From the NCBI GenBank assembly GCA_015179025.1, contig WHUX01000029.1:310001-374000 (forward strand): a stretch of DNA of 64,000 nt, given 5' to 3'. The notes beneath the pieces were generated by a model, which was not told where the DNA came from, searched no databases, and saw only the letters and a program-made list of their open reading frames with translations. This DNA comes from Terfezia claveryi. Lineage: Eukaryota > Ascomycota > Pezizomycetes > Pezizales > Pezizaceae. Positions 25,430 to 36,804 of this stretch are shown one piece after another. The position numbers were made by a program, and so were the translations under genes. The number at the start of each line of letters is the position of its first letter. Position 1 is the stretch's first letter.

Positions 25430-27621
25430 ATTGAGGTAGACGTATGGAGGGTTAGACTTGTCCCCTAAACCCGTGATTAGCCCCATAGCACAGTATAACA
25501 TATATGAAATACTTACGGGTATGACCCTGAAACTAACAAGACAAAGAGTGAAACTTTATGTACTTATTTTTGGCTTTTCCCTTTTTTTTTTTGGCGATGA
25601 CTGTTGACAAGTGAGTGATAGATATAATCACACTGAAATGACCCAGTGTTGATGTTGATGACTCAAATAGGAAATCGAAGGAATGAAGATCGTGTGATTA
25701 ACCTCGGAGGCGCGCCCAAGTTTGTTGCCACTGAAGTTGTGAATAGGCCACCCAAGTGCACAGAGAAACTCCCCCACCGATACCGGTGTAGCCGCTGGAA
25801 AAATGTATAATCCGGGGACGTCCGAAATGATGCACAACAGGGTAATAATATGAGAGAGTATAAAGAAAAGAAAAGAAAATATATCGAAATGAAGAAATAC
25901 CCTAACTGGTTTCCCGGGCTGTTGTATTAATACTTGCAATAATACTGTTCGAATAAAGCCCTATACGTAAGTTGCGCTGGAATTCGACGCCACTGCGTCT
26001 ATATCTCTTATTGGTCGGTTGATTAACAGAGCTACAGGGACAGCTCGTATCACTGATATAAGGGACCTAGTTTTCTGTCCTCGTGCTTTCCCTCAATATC
26101 TCGACTGTCGGCAAATACAGACGATCTTCAGAAACGATAAATGGATACTCAAGATCTAGGAAGACGCGTTGGCAAGTGGCGTGAGTTCTGAGGTGCTTGT
26201 TGCGATTCTGGCGAATGACACTGTGACTGTAACTTTGTATGCGACACAGTCTACTGGATACATGGCGACATTGATGGAACTCGGTTAGATAGTTGTAGGA
26301 AGAGTAGCAGATGAACCTTTCGGCGGTGAGGGTGAAAGGCGTTTTTGTAAATGACGGATGTAACTGGGCAGAGAGTGCTGATGCGCCCTCTGACTCTGAA
26401 GGCAGGAAGGTTAGAAGCTGATAGGGTGAGTGGCGATACTTTGTAGTATGAGTAGTTTACGGACTTGGACAGATCTCCGACCTAGGAAGTTAGAGGCGGA
26501 AAGCGGCGCGGTTGCTGGAGCAGCGTTTGAGATACTGTGGCGCAGTGGAAACAAACAGGCAATCGGGTCATCCGAGGAAGCAAGGGAAAGACCCCAAGCT
26601 CCGTGTGAAGTGATCCGCTCAAACGAGGCCGGACAAAAAAGCGAGTCTAACTGTAAGAGTAGACGTTGACCTTACAGAGGTATGACTGATTCGAAAGAGT
26701 GGCTGTTAGGTCGGACGAAAAATAGAAATTGGATTAGAAGTGGCGACAAGCGTGAAAAGTTGGTTATGACTGATTGTCGAGGAGGGAATGGAACTGGGGC
26801 TGGTGGTGGAGATAGGGGGGGGGGGGTGTGGAGGGAGAGAGTTGACTTGGTAGAATTCTTTATGTGTGTGTGTAGGAGAGAATGGGGTCCTTCTTTGCCG
26901 CAAAGATGGTAGAGGATTGAGTCGAGATGGTTCAACGATACTTTTTTTTTGGTTTTTTTTCCGGTCCCGGGTGTGAGCTTGTCGCGGCGTGTATGGAATT
27001 CAGATCATGAGTGAGTGGAACTGATTACACTGGCCCAACGGTTCTAGAACGGTACTGGTATGAGGATCATACTGCGTCGAGCTGGCTCTGGGTTCTGGGA
27101 AGAGGAGGAGAGGACCTCAAGTATGAGTAGTTTTGTTTAGCTTGGTCGAATGAGTAACCTCGGGGTGGGTGCCACATCGACTGGGTTACGCTGTAAACCC
27201 CCCCCCCGGCCCCCTGGCCAATAGAAACCCCTCGAACACCATGCAGCAACACCATGCAGCACCCACCATCAGCGTCCTGTGCAGGCTGGCCGATTTCTAT
27301 GCTCTCAAAAACGCTATGCTCGTGTTTAAATGCATGGCCTACGCCCGCTGCTCAAAAGGACGTCGACGGAGTTCATGGAAGATTCGCCACCGCAGTCTCG
27401 TACCCGAGTTTGACATCTCGAAAAGCTTTCGCGTTCGCGTTTGCAATATCATCTTGTGCTTCGCGATCATCCTTGGCCCCCAACCCAACCCTGCAGATGC
27501 TTACTTGACCCGACAGACACATCCAGCATATTTGCACGTCACACGGCACGACTTGGCACAGCACCATCGTGATGACTCTTCATCGCTGGTCTTGGCGTCT
27601 GTAGTCACTACAGAGGGGCTT

Positions 27622-27636
27622 GTGCCAACCAGACTA
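27622..27636 (-). repeat. dispersed 15-mer, TAGTCTGGTTGGCAC family
   Basis: GTGCCAACCAGACTA, the exact reverse complement of the copies at 29365 and 31734. Confidence 0.75.
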
Positions 27637-29364
27637 GTCTGCACTGGGCATGGCTTTTTGGGAAAAAAGCCAAATCAGCACCATGGGCTCGTTGTGGCGC
27701 GGAGACTACTGACACACGTAATGCAACGGGCTTTCTTATCATTCTCATCGGCACACGAAAAGGGTTAGGATCGTCCCCGCTGGCCAATGATCTGTGCCCA
27801 CAGAGGTTTCAGCCTTTGACTCATTCGACCTCTTCCTGTTTTGTGGCCAAGTGACGGCAACTTCCCAAAACTGCGACTCGCCTACTCTCTGAAGAGCTCC
27901 AGCTCTACGAAGGAGAAGAGAACCAATGACGCCTTAGTACTTAGGCTGCTCTACGAGCCTCAGGAACTTTGCAAATGTAGACATAAAATCATACCTACGG
28001 TGCCGCCTGACGATGCTTCATACCCTGATCTGAAAGAAAGGCGCCTTAAAGTCAAGCTCAGGCATTATTTTTTTCGTTGCAGCAATGACTCAGGAAACAC
28101 CAGTGGATGTGGGATGTGCGACACCAAGATCATCCATCAGCAGGTCGACCCTTTTAAAGTTCTCTTGTCATTAGAGAACATATGGTTTTTTGGACGCTAT
28201 TATTTGCAGTTGCCTAGAGTCTGATTATTGGGTTGCCTATAATTTGTCCTTTGCGTGTTTTTCTACTGGTACTGTATGTTGGTTGGGATGAAGGATGGCC
28301 GGTTCTGGTAACGGCTATAAGGTCCAATTATCTAATCTTCATTTGGTTGTGCAGAGCCTTCAAAGGGTTAGATTCGCTGGACTAGAAAACTGTTTACACG
28401 ACTCCGAAGTGGCTACCAGGCCCTTGCATCAATGAGATTCTCGCGGCTTAACTAACGAAAAGCAACATTCCAAATACCATCAGGAGCTCCGTGGATTACC
28501 TTTATGATATAACCTTCGCAGTATCAAATTGTTCTACTGCTTTCTTGAAAATGTAAGTGGAGCCCCTAAATACTCTTGCGCAACCCTCGTGATTGATGTT
28601 TGTTGATGCAAGTGGGGCTATGCATCCATATTGTTTAGGAAGTACCCTCTCAGCCGCAGCCTAGTGATAGCAAACCCTAACAGGCTTATGGAACACAGAG
28701 ATCAGCTTATCCTTCGTTTATATACGAGGCAAAGAACGCAACGAGAGCTGGATATAGAGGGAATATCATCATGGGAATAGCTACGTGGATTATGGCCGGA
28801 TGGCCGAGAAGGGACATTGGATGCGACGCCGAAATTTGCTGTGACCGCCCGGACCCAATGAGATGTGTAATTTTGAGGACAGCTGGTCTCTGGTATAGCA
28901 TGAACTCACTCTGACTCGTCATGACTACTCTACGTGGGGATTCTTCCGCATAGGCCGTCCGCCTTGCCGACTATCTTCCACGATTAGATTAGAGCGACTC
29001 ATAGATCAACAAAGATTGCAGATGCAGCAATTCAACTGAGGTGGCTCCCTGACCCGGCAGGAAATGACGCTGTTGCGGGGCTTATACCAACCTACTAGCG
29101 GGGATTCGGACTCAGTAGGAGGGTTTACCGGCTGCCTTGGACCTATGTCAGAAATCTAGTATTGTAGGTACTCTTTGAAGGTTCCCTGACACATGGCACT
29201 ACTAGTAATTTGATACCGGTGGCCCGATTAGTTCCACAACTGTTGCGCGCATATCTCGAAGGCAGGGGGTTGTGTATGTGCCAAGCTGAAGTTATTGAGG
29301 TACGGTACCTGTTAAACTAATGTCTCATACGTCCCGAAGGAGCTACCGGCACGATAGCTCCATA

Positions 29365-29379
29365 TAGTCTGGTTGGCAC
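29365..29379 (+). repeat. dispersed 15-mer, TAGTCTGGTTGGCAC family
   Basis: Exact match to 31734-31748. Similarity with that copy continues downstream for about 30 bp with small gaps (GGCACGC, then TTGTAT, then TGTGTTTC). Confidence 0.75.
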
Positions 29380-29733
29380 GCTCCATAAACCTTGTATTTG
29401 CTGTGTTTCAGGTTCCATTATGGAAATTATGAAATTGGGCGCACACGTGACTCCGTTTTTGATTATCTGGCCATATGAATATAACCGCTAGGCACCCTTC
29501 ACAATCCCAATACACAATACCTAGCCATGCCACAAGTGCCATGTTCCATTGGAATTGGGATTGCAACCAGAGATTCATGATTGTTGCATGCATCCTACAG
29601 CCGCATGTCTGTTGTTGCCTATTTTTGAAAGTTGTGTCCTCACCCTAAACGCCTTAAGCCGTACCCGTGACTAGCGAGGCAAAAATATGCCTTGGCCCGG
29701 TCTGAATTTTTGATGACCGAGACGTAACAATAT

Positions 29734-30591
29734 TTACTCCTCTTCCACTTCTGTATTCAAGGCATCATCCAGCACCACCGCTATTGCCCCTAGCCTTCCC
29801 ATCTCATTCCCCTCCTTTCTCACACCTTCAACTCCCAACCTTACACTCCCCAGCGCATCCTTCCCCGGGCCTTCAACCAGCCATCTTCTTCGCGCTTCCA
29901 GATTCATTTTTCCCTCCTCCTTTCCCACTATCACTTATGCATCCGTTATCTTTTGCTGTACCCCACCCGAGAATGCCTATCAACCCTTCTTAGGCCCTCC
30001 ATTACGAAGGGCCGAGTCTCTATTGATGCCTAGGAGCCATATAAGGTACTTGGTGCTATCTCTCCGATTTCTGGCGCCAAATGTGTCATAGCTGAGGTAA
30101 TGTAGAGCATGAGCTTCGGAGCATACATCTCCATATTTGGATAATTTTTTCAGTAGGGTTAACAGTTGAGATCGAACGATGTTGAAGGCGTCGAGGATCA
30201 TGGGTGCCAGGGCTGGGATTAGCACAGATGCAGGAAGTGTGGATCGCCCATTATCGAGTGATTGTGTAGCTGAAAGAAAGGAAGGCGGCAAATGTGTAGT
30301 GAGATATGATAACAATTCGCGATAAGTTGTGTCGGAGTGGTGTGTGAGGAGTGAAAGGTGATGGGTCAGCAGATGAGCCTGACTGGGAGCTGTTAGGTGC
30401 AGGGATTGGGTGGCAGTCACAAGAGCCTTATATTTGAAGGCACTATCGGTGAAATTTGAGGGTTTAGCTTTGGCTTTTCCAACTTTCACATTGGTTTCTA
30501 GTTTCTTGGTTAGCTTGGGCTGCTTGATGGTGAGGCACGCCTGGAAGTCTTTCTGTCTTTTCTCTCTTTTCTTTTTGCTGCTTGCGGTCAT
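29734..30591 (-). pseudogene. IPI1 (pre-rRNA processing, Rix1 complex) homologue, internally deleted
   Basis: The 203-codon frame from ATG 30591 matches the N-terminal half of fungal Ipi1: basic start KKKREKRQKDF, then KVGKAKAKPSNFTD, two HHLSLLTHH-like helices and RSQLLTLLKKL. Ipi1 acts in the Rix1-Ipi complex in ITS2 processing and 60S export. Similarity fades through YLIWLLG and GG, and the frame stops at 29980. After only about 45 bp a second frame (to 29734) reads GVEGVRKEGNEMGR, resembling the Ipi1 C-terminus. The intervening block of the usual roughly 330-residue protein is missing, and no splice pair I can see gives a full-length product. Ipi1 is essential in yeast, so an intact copy should exist elsewhere. 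A drastically shortened but expressed gene is the alternative. Confidence 0.55.
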
Positions 30592-30889
30592 GGTAGGTCG
30601 TCGTGTCGTACCAATAAAAGCCGGGCTGTTGATGTTGGGATGCGTGATCTGGAGAAGTTGTGAAAGTTAAGTGGAACGTTTCTCAGAGCCACATGAGCCT
30701 CAGTGAGTCGCAGCTTGGCAACACTAGACCATAGAGAGCTACTGTAAGTGGTGCGTTCGCCCCATGGCCAGATCTCTATCCAGGTCCACGCACCATACCC
30801 GTGTTTCTATCATGGTCAGTATCAATACGTGGAGCAGTCCCTCCGAAAGCTGCCCTCTCGCTGTTGCTAAGTTAACCTATTCTATCTAA

Positions 30890-31430
30890 TCTCAATCTCT
30901 TCGGCCGTATCTCAAATGCGTTCGGTCGTCCTGAAGCCCTGACTGCAGTAATCTCGTTGACCAACTTTTGCACCCCAAACCGCCGAGCGACACAATGCCC
31001 TTGAAATTGAGGCTGGTCGGATTCCCGAAGACATCCTCAATCCGTTTGTCATTGCCAGGAATGAGAACGGGTTGGTCTTGATTGAGACCAGCATCAATTC
31101 CATTCAGGTCAGCGTAAAGATAAAACAGGTGGACGAGATTGAGCATATTCTAGTACACAAATTCATGGGGTTCTTAACATAGCGGGCGGGGATTTCGTTA
31201 TTCTGAGGAGAAAGCCGGTTAAGGTATGAGTTTCGATTCACACGGGGGCTGGCTAACCTGCATGTTTTTTTATTGTTTTTTTTTTTGGGGGGGAGGAGGG
31301 CTATGGGGTTATGATATATATATATATATATTTTTTTGATCACCAATTTCCATACCGAAGCCATGTTGAAGCACAAGCTGGTTGATTTCATCGTTCATTT
31401 TCATTGCGAGGCAGTACTGAGCTGGGGCTA
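30890..31430 (+). pseudogene. ARPC4 (Arp2/3 complex 20-kDa subunit) pseudogene
   Basis: Fragments in several frames reproduce ARPC4 in order: an N-terminal RPY-like stretch, LTAVISLTNF, QTAERHN, then a long clean stretch (ILNPFVIARNENG, VLIETSINSIQVSVKIKQ, DEIEHILVHKF), FVILRRKPVK, an intron-like gap beginning GTATGAG (about 31222-31338), and [18 protein letters not shown]. The copy is dead: no start ATG, at least three frameshifts, an in-frame TAG where the family has Gln (near 31180, a CpA-to-TpA type change), and loss of the C-terminal helix after 31425. ARPC4 is a core subunit of the actin nucleator at cortical patches. It is divergent from and about 300 bp away from the damaged IPI1 copy. 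Confidence 0.85.
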
Positions 31431-31733
31431 ATTAGCTATGGCGGTTTGATTGATGGAAGTACACAGGATGTGTCGTTTATAAAGGTATAAATTCGTAGTT
31501 GGGAGCCGCAATGATAAATATATATACTACTGTGTGTTCAGTATATATATCTAGGGGGTGCTCATTTGCATCCTCGCTTCTGACTTGTCAAATCCTGCCG
31601 CCTGCATCTGATCCCTAACTAATCCCCCCATAGCCTCGCTGCCCATATCAATAGGTATCACCCATCAGTTGGAAAACAAAATCTGCTTCCAAACGCTAAG
31701 CAGATTGCGTCTTGCTGCGTCGTTGCCAATCCG

Positions 31734-31748
31734 TAGTCTGGTTGGCAC
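31734..31748 (+). repeat. dispersed 15-mer, TAGTCTGGTTGGCAC family
   Basis: Third exact copy of the 15-mer, with downstream similarity to the 29365 copy. Confidence 0.75.
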
Positions 31749-32046
31749 GCCAAATCGCTTGTATCTGTGTTTCCCATAATAATTGCGACCTTGCCCTGGC
31801 ACTTAATAATATATAACTTCACCAGAATCCCCAGCAGAACCATTGGCAGAATTACCACTACAACCACCCCACGGCGGAATTTAGCTCTAGAATTACCCAT
31901 AATCAAGCCTACTGTGACCGACAAAAGAATCGCCACCATAATCACCATCAATCCTACATTTACGTTTTACGTTTACCCGCATAGGACTATTTCCTCCTCC
32001 GTACTAGATTGTGCCAACAGCTGGAGGAGCTCAAATCAGACGCCGC

Positions 32047-32135
32047 GGGGCTCGTTCTAGGATAGAGGGAGCTCGTTCTGAGACCCTGGGAGCTGGTCTA
32101 AGACAGCGCTAAGACCGTGGGAGCTGGTTCTAAGT
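32047..32135 (+). repeat. degenerate tandem repeat GGGAGCTGGTTCTAAG
   Basis: Four imperfect copies of GGGAGCT(C/G)GTTCT(A/G)AG separated by 8-20 bp spacers. Confidence 0.7.
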
Positions 32136-34522
32136 CAACGGCAATTGGATTCGGCGATAGGGGGCTGGCTCCAGGGATTTTTGAGAATTTTTCCTGTCAT
32201 CCCATCTACATACGAACTTGGGCGCTGATCCAGGGCTGATTTGGGTGGTGATTTTGCGGTGTTTGATTGTGGCAGTTAATTTAGTCCCACATTACTGTTC
32301 GTGAGAGAAATAAAATAACAACATGTCTGGAAATGCATGAAATGCATAAAATGCAGGTGCCATTAGAAAAAACACATGTGCGGTCGCATCTATGTTTGGA
32401 GATCCTTCGGTATTGTATAATGTGAAGTGTGGTTGGAACTCCGCTCATGGAGAGAACAGAATTCAGAGTGCGTGCAGGATGGAGATAAGTAAAGATGGGT
32501 GTGTCGCGAAGTTATCGATTCAAATGAGTTACTTCAGGCAAAAGACGCAGATATATTATTTTTGCTAATGTCAATTAATTGCGGGAAATACTACTACGAC
32601 ATCTAGATACTCCGTACTCCGTACTCCTATGATGCTTGCTGCCGCGAAGTGTTTCGAATAGTGTCGTACTGGGTGCCAACGACCATCTAGTTCCTTCTGC
32701 CACAGACGCCAGATCCGATCAATCATTCTCGGTTGCTGAATGTGATAATGATGGCTGACCGTACTGGTGTCGTGTCTGGTGTCGTTGGGTTTTATCAATC
32801 TATAATGACCTGATCTCCAACGCCATCGACAAAGTAGTCTCCGAAGCCCACCCCGCTCAGAAAAGTTACTTAAGAACACAAAAAATCCAATTCGCATTAT
32901 ATCTACGGTAACCATTCGCCCACCGTGAGTGTCAGCGCAAAGGAAAAGGAAGCAAAAGCTGTTGCCGCCGCCGCCGTTGCTGGCCCCGAGGGGAATGCAA
33001 ATGGGGAATGGTCTACTGGAGATGGAGAGGCACCGGCGATATCAATTCCGAATGGTGCGAAAAGTAGACAGTGTGGTTTACTTCAAATGTACAAATTGTG
33101 GAGAAGATCCTGCTGCTTAGCAGGGCGGAAGAGCTTGGCCGCAATGGCGAAGATTAATGGCAGTGGAAGCGATGGGGGGAAGTTAGGGAGTAAGTGGAGC
33201 GGTGAGCCTGGCCTTGGAGCCAGTTGATATGGAGGGGTAGGGGTGTACGGTAGGGGGAGTGGAAAAGGGCCGCCAGATATCGGGGATTGGGGAGGTAATC
33301 GTGGGGAAAAAAGAAAAGGAGGTTTCCTTCATAGGTGCAGCTGGGGCAGATGCGGGGGGGATCAATGTGCCTCCGCCCCCGCCTGCACCGGCGACTGGTG
33401 GACGGGGAAGAGCCCCGGGACGTTGAAGAGCCTGCTGTGAAGGTCTGTACGTCTATGGGGCCTTAGGCTAGGTGGAGGAGGTGGAGGAGGTGGAGGAGTT
33501 GGAGGAGGTGGAGGCGGTGGAGGTGGTGGGGGTGATGGGGAAGGGGATGTTCCCAGGAAGAGGCCGAAGATAGGAGGAGATTAATGAAGTGCTTGAAGAT
33601 TGATGTGCTGAGAACGGTTGCTACCGCGTCTATGTCCTTGGGTTATTCCGTCATTCATGACTTTTGGGAGGGAATTTCTTTTCTTGCGTTTCTCCTTTGT
33701 ATTTTTTTTAATTTTTTTTCTCGGGGTTTTTACGGCGAGAATCTGAGAGATTCTCATATACCTTTTTTTATTTATTTATTTTTTTCATTTTATTTTCGTT
33801 GCTGTTTGATTTTTCTCAGGCGTTGTTTGTTTTATATAGTTTCGTTTTTCGGGCATGGAAGGATGCACGTGAGTGAGAGGGCCTGTATATCTGTTGTTTG
33901 TTACTCGCGTCCGCCCAGGATCGATTATAATATTCTGGATGTGAAGTCGTGGAAGATAAAAAAAGAAAGGAATGAGAGGAAGGCAAGGTGTAAAAAGTAT
34001 ATAAGTCTTTGTTTGTAGGAAGTTAGGTTACCGATGGATCACCACCACTACCACCAGATAGCCATGGAATCCATAGGAACCCTATTACCGCATCTATTGA
34101 GTAAGCCCGCTTCCCTAGAGCAGCTACTAATAGTACAGAGCAAGCCATCCATCATTGAAGAGAGAACAGGAAGGAAATTCGTGTTACTATCGGCCCCCAG
34201 AGCACGTTACAAAATTAACAAGGACAGGTGAAAATAAAACAACAATGTAAGAAATGGATGTGTGCCCGCCAGACTACGACCCGCTAGCAAAATGGGATCC
34301 TACGACTCCCACAAAACTTAATTCGAGATGTACATGTCCCCCAATGATAATGGATGGCTTCAAGCGTCCAACGGCTCCAATTCTTCAACGGGACTCAGCC
34401 CAGACACTAATGATAAGAAACAGAAAGGAAGGAATCCCAACCTGAAGATATCTAGAGTTGAAATCTATTCATCATTCAGTGCTCAGCCGAAGAATGGCCA
34501 AGTGCTCAAGTCCATCGAGGGC

Positions 34523-36804
34523 CTAGAAGTCCCAAAACGAGCTTGGCTGGTTATCCTTACGAACACCCGGCCTCTGTCGTTGATTTTCCTTATTCTTCTC
34601 AACAGGCTCCTCTTCGTCAAAGCCAAAGATAGATGAACTGGCACCCTTGCGACCTCCCATCCCATCTCCAGTAGTTTTGTAGATTGTTCTAGAGCCTCCC
34701 CCGAGCAGCTCTACCTTTCCTGAAGGTTCCTCCTCATCGTGTGTCATCTCAGCTCTCTTAGCGGCAGATAGGGCCCTGGGCGCGTTTGCGGAAGCCTGTT
34801 CAGCGACGATCTTGCGCCCGCCCATACCGTCTCCTTGAGTCCGGTAAATAGTCCTGCTACCCCCACCAAGCTGATCGAGGTGATTTGAGTCCGGCTCGTC
34901 ATCACCATAGCCCATCTCCATCTGCTTAGCAACTGACATTGTTCGAGGAGCTCTGCGCTTGGTGTCTTCCTCCTCGGCAGCATTCTTACGACCACCCATT
35001 CCATCACCCAGGGTCCTGTAAATAGTTCTATTACCTCCAGCTAGCTGCTCAACCTCATTCTTTGGTTCCTCCTCTTCATAAGTCATCTCGGCTCGCTTAG
35101 CGGCGGAGATGGTTCTGGGGGCCCTTGCAGGGCCCTCTTCTGCGACAACCTTGCGTCCACCCATCCCGTCACCTTGAGTTCTGTAAATCGTACTTGACCC
35201 TCCGCCAAGTAGTTCAACCTTCCGTGGTCCTTGATTGATGTCCTCGTCTTCATAACCCATCTCAGCTCTCTTAGCAGCCGAAATACCTCTGGGTGCTCTT
35301 GCAGGAGCTTCTTCCTCAACAGCATTTTTGCGGCCACCCATTCCATCGCCCTGGGTCCTGTATATGGTTCTTGACCCACCACCAAGCTGTTCAACGACTT
35401 CAGAGCGCTTTGATCTTGCCTCTTCCTCCGCTTCTTTTTTAGCCATCTTAGCTTGTGAAACGGCTCTATGGCCCTCAATTGGTAGTTGTTCATTCTCAAC
35501 GACTTTGCGACCCCCCATGCCATCTCCGCTGGTTTTATAGATCGTCCTAGAGCCTCCACCAAGCTGGTCAACCTTAGAGTGCTGGCGCTGTGGGGCTGGG
35601 GAAACATCAGCAATGGTGAAGTGACTTCCATCTCGCTTGGCATGACCTGCGGCGTCGCGTCTGTCACCCGCGTTGTTTTGGGCTCCGGTTAGGGGCTTGT
35701 TCTTAGTGTTGTCATCACCCAATGAGAAATTCCTTGCACCGTCAGGGCGAGAACGCATATTCGTTTTCTCAGGAGTGCTGAAGCTCTCAAAGTCCCAAGA
35801 AGCTTTGTTCCTGGAATCATCCCTCGCTCGTGCAGCTGGTCGTGAATCAGGGTACTCGTCAGACATTTCAAAATGGTTGTATTTCTTAGGATCTGGTTTA
35901 ACTCCGCGGCCTGAAATATCTGGAGGGTTCTCGTGTGAATCGTCGTCTAGAAAATCGTAGTTCTGTCCACGGGAAAATTTGGCCGGTGCTTTGGGTGGGA
36001 TTATCTCCTCAGTTGTGTTACCGATGGACTCCCCGTCTGAGCTTATAAATAAATCACCAAGGTCCCGTGGCGGTGGCTTTGCAGAATTGCGAGGGGGAAT
36101 GACAGCTGGCTTTATCTCTGCCACTTGTTCCTGCTCGCGAGGAGCGAATAGGGATAGTGTTGAGTGTGGATCTGGGGTTGGACGAATGCTACTGGTGGTG
36201 GAACCGTTAGAAGCATTTGAGATGCCTCTGTCACGTGTTTGTGATACTCCACTGGATAGCGGAACATTTGCGACGGATGAATGGACGAGTTTACATTGGT
36301 CTTTGCCATCCTTGATTGGCCAGTTTCGACCGCTTTTACCAATCACGCCCATTTGCTTCAGCAGCGTGCCCTGGTCCCAGTATTGACGGATCTGATTTAT
36401 CAGACCGTTCTGAAAATTCACAACATGAATCTGCAGTACATTAGCGCAAGGCCTGCAAGGTTAAGAACCAGATTATTGGTGCATAAGAAGCATACCAAGA
36501 GGAAAGTTGCAGTTTGGTCTGCAAGAAAGTTATCATCCAGCCCAGGAAGATATGCACCACCTCCACTCTTAAATTCGACCACGGTCTCGATTTCAAGAAC
36601 CAAAGAATCCATAGTTTCGAAACCAGAGAGGACCTTTTCGGTTTTCTTCTCAAGCACATGGTGCTGGTTACTCAAGTGGCTGATTATTGCCTCTCCCGAG
36701 ACTGAGATACCAGAAGTGATATAGTGTAAAGCCACAGTATCTTTAGAAAGCGTAGAGGCCTTCGGCGTGCTCAAGAAGCGGATATAAGTCTTCTGGAGCG
36801 ACAT
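34523..36804 (-). CDS. NTF2-like domain protein with six GDGMGGRK repeats
   Basis: Predicted 731-aa protein in two exons, 36804-36496 and 36409-34523 (phase 0; donor GTATGC, branch GCTAATG, acceptor TTTTCAG). Residues 1 to about 140 resemble the NTF2-like fold: FLSTPKASTLSKDTVALHYI, then INQIRQYWDQGTLLKQMGVI and GRNWPI. The rest is disordered and charged. From about residue 400, a unit of 50-58 residues recurs six times around LGGGSRTIYRTQGDGMGGRK followed by an acidic/Ala-rich AAKRAEM spacer; the protein ends SSFWDF. I believe similar proteins exist as uncharacterised fungal proteins, but I know no assigned function. No catalytic residues or membrane segments are visible. An alternative acceptor at 36432 would keep a few more residues but breaks phase. 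The start ATG sits at 36804; upstream in-frame codons lack an ATG. Confidence 0.85.

Larger units (their letters stand above)
25430..29733. other. gene-poor tract of about 4.3 kb
   Basis: Starts with the leader and promoter of the cyclin gene (T-rich run near 25580). Beyond that only short frames occur; the longest, 27169-27768 and 27841-28224, show no domain and no splice logic. Two copies of the dispersed TAGTCTGGTTGGCAC repeat lie here (27622 and 29365). Confidence 0.55.
31431..34522. other. gene-poor tract with a decayed GC-rich coding-like stretch
   Basis: AT-rich except for 32925-33585, where frames broken by stops read as low-complexity protein: Ala-rich start, CGLLQMYKLWRR, then VIVGKKEKEVSFIGAAGAD, VPPPPPAPATGGRGRAPG and a Gly-rich end before RKRPKIGGD. 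No single exon chain without stops could be made. Also holds the 31734 dispersed repeat and a degenerate tandem repeat at 32047-32135. T-rich sequence fills 33690-33850. Confidence 0.45.

Noticed and set aside
27169..27768. 199-codon plus-strand frame
   Set aside because: Residue order looks random, with no recognisable motif, and it carries a dispersed repeat copy.
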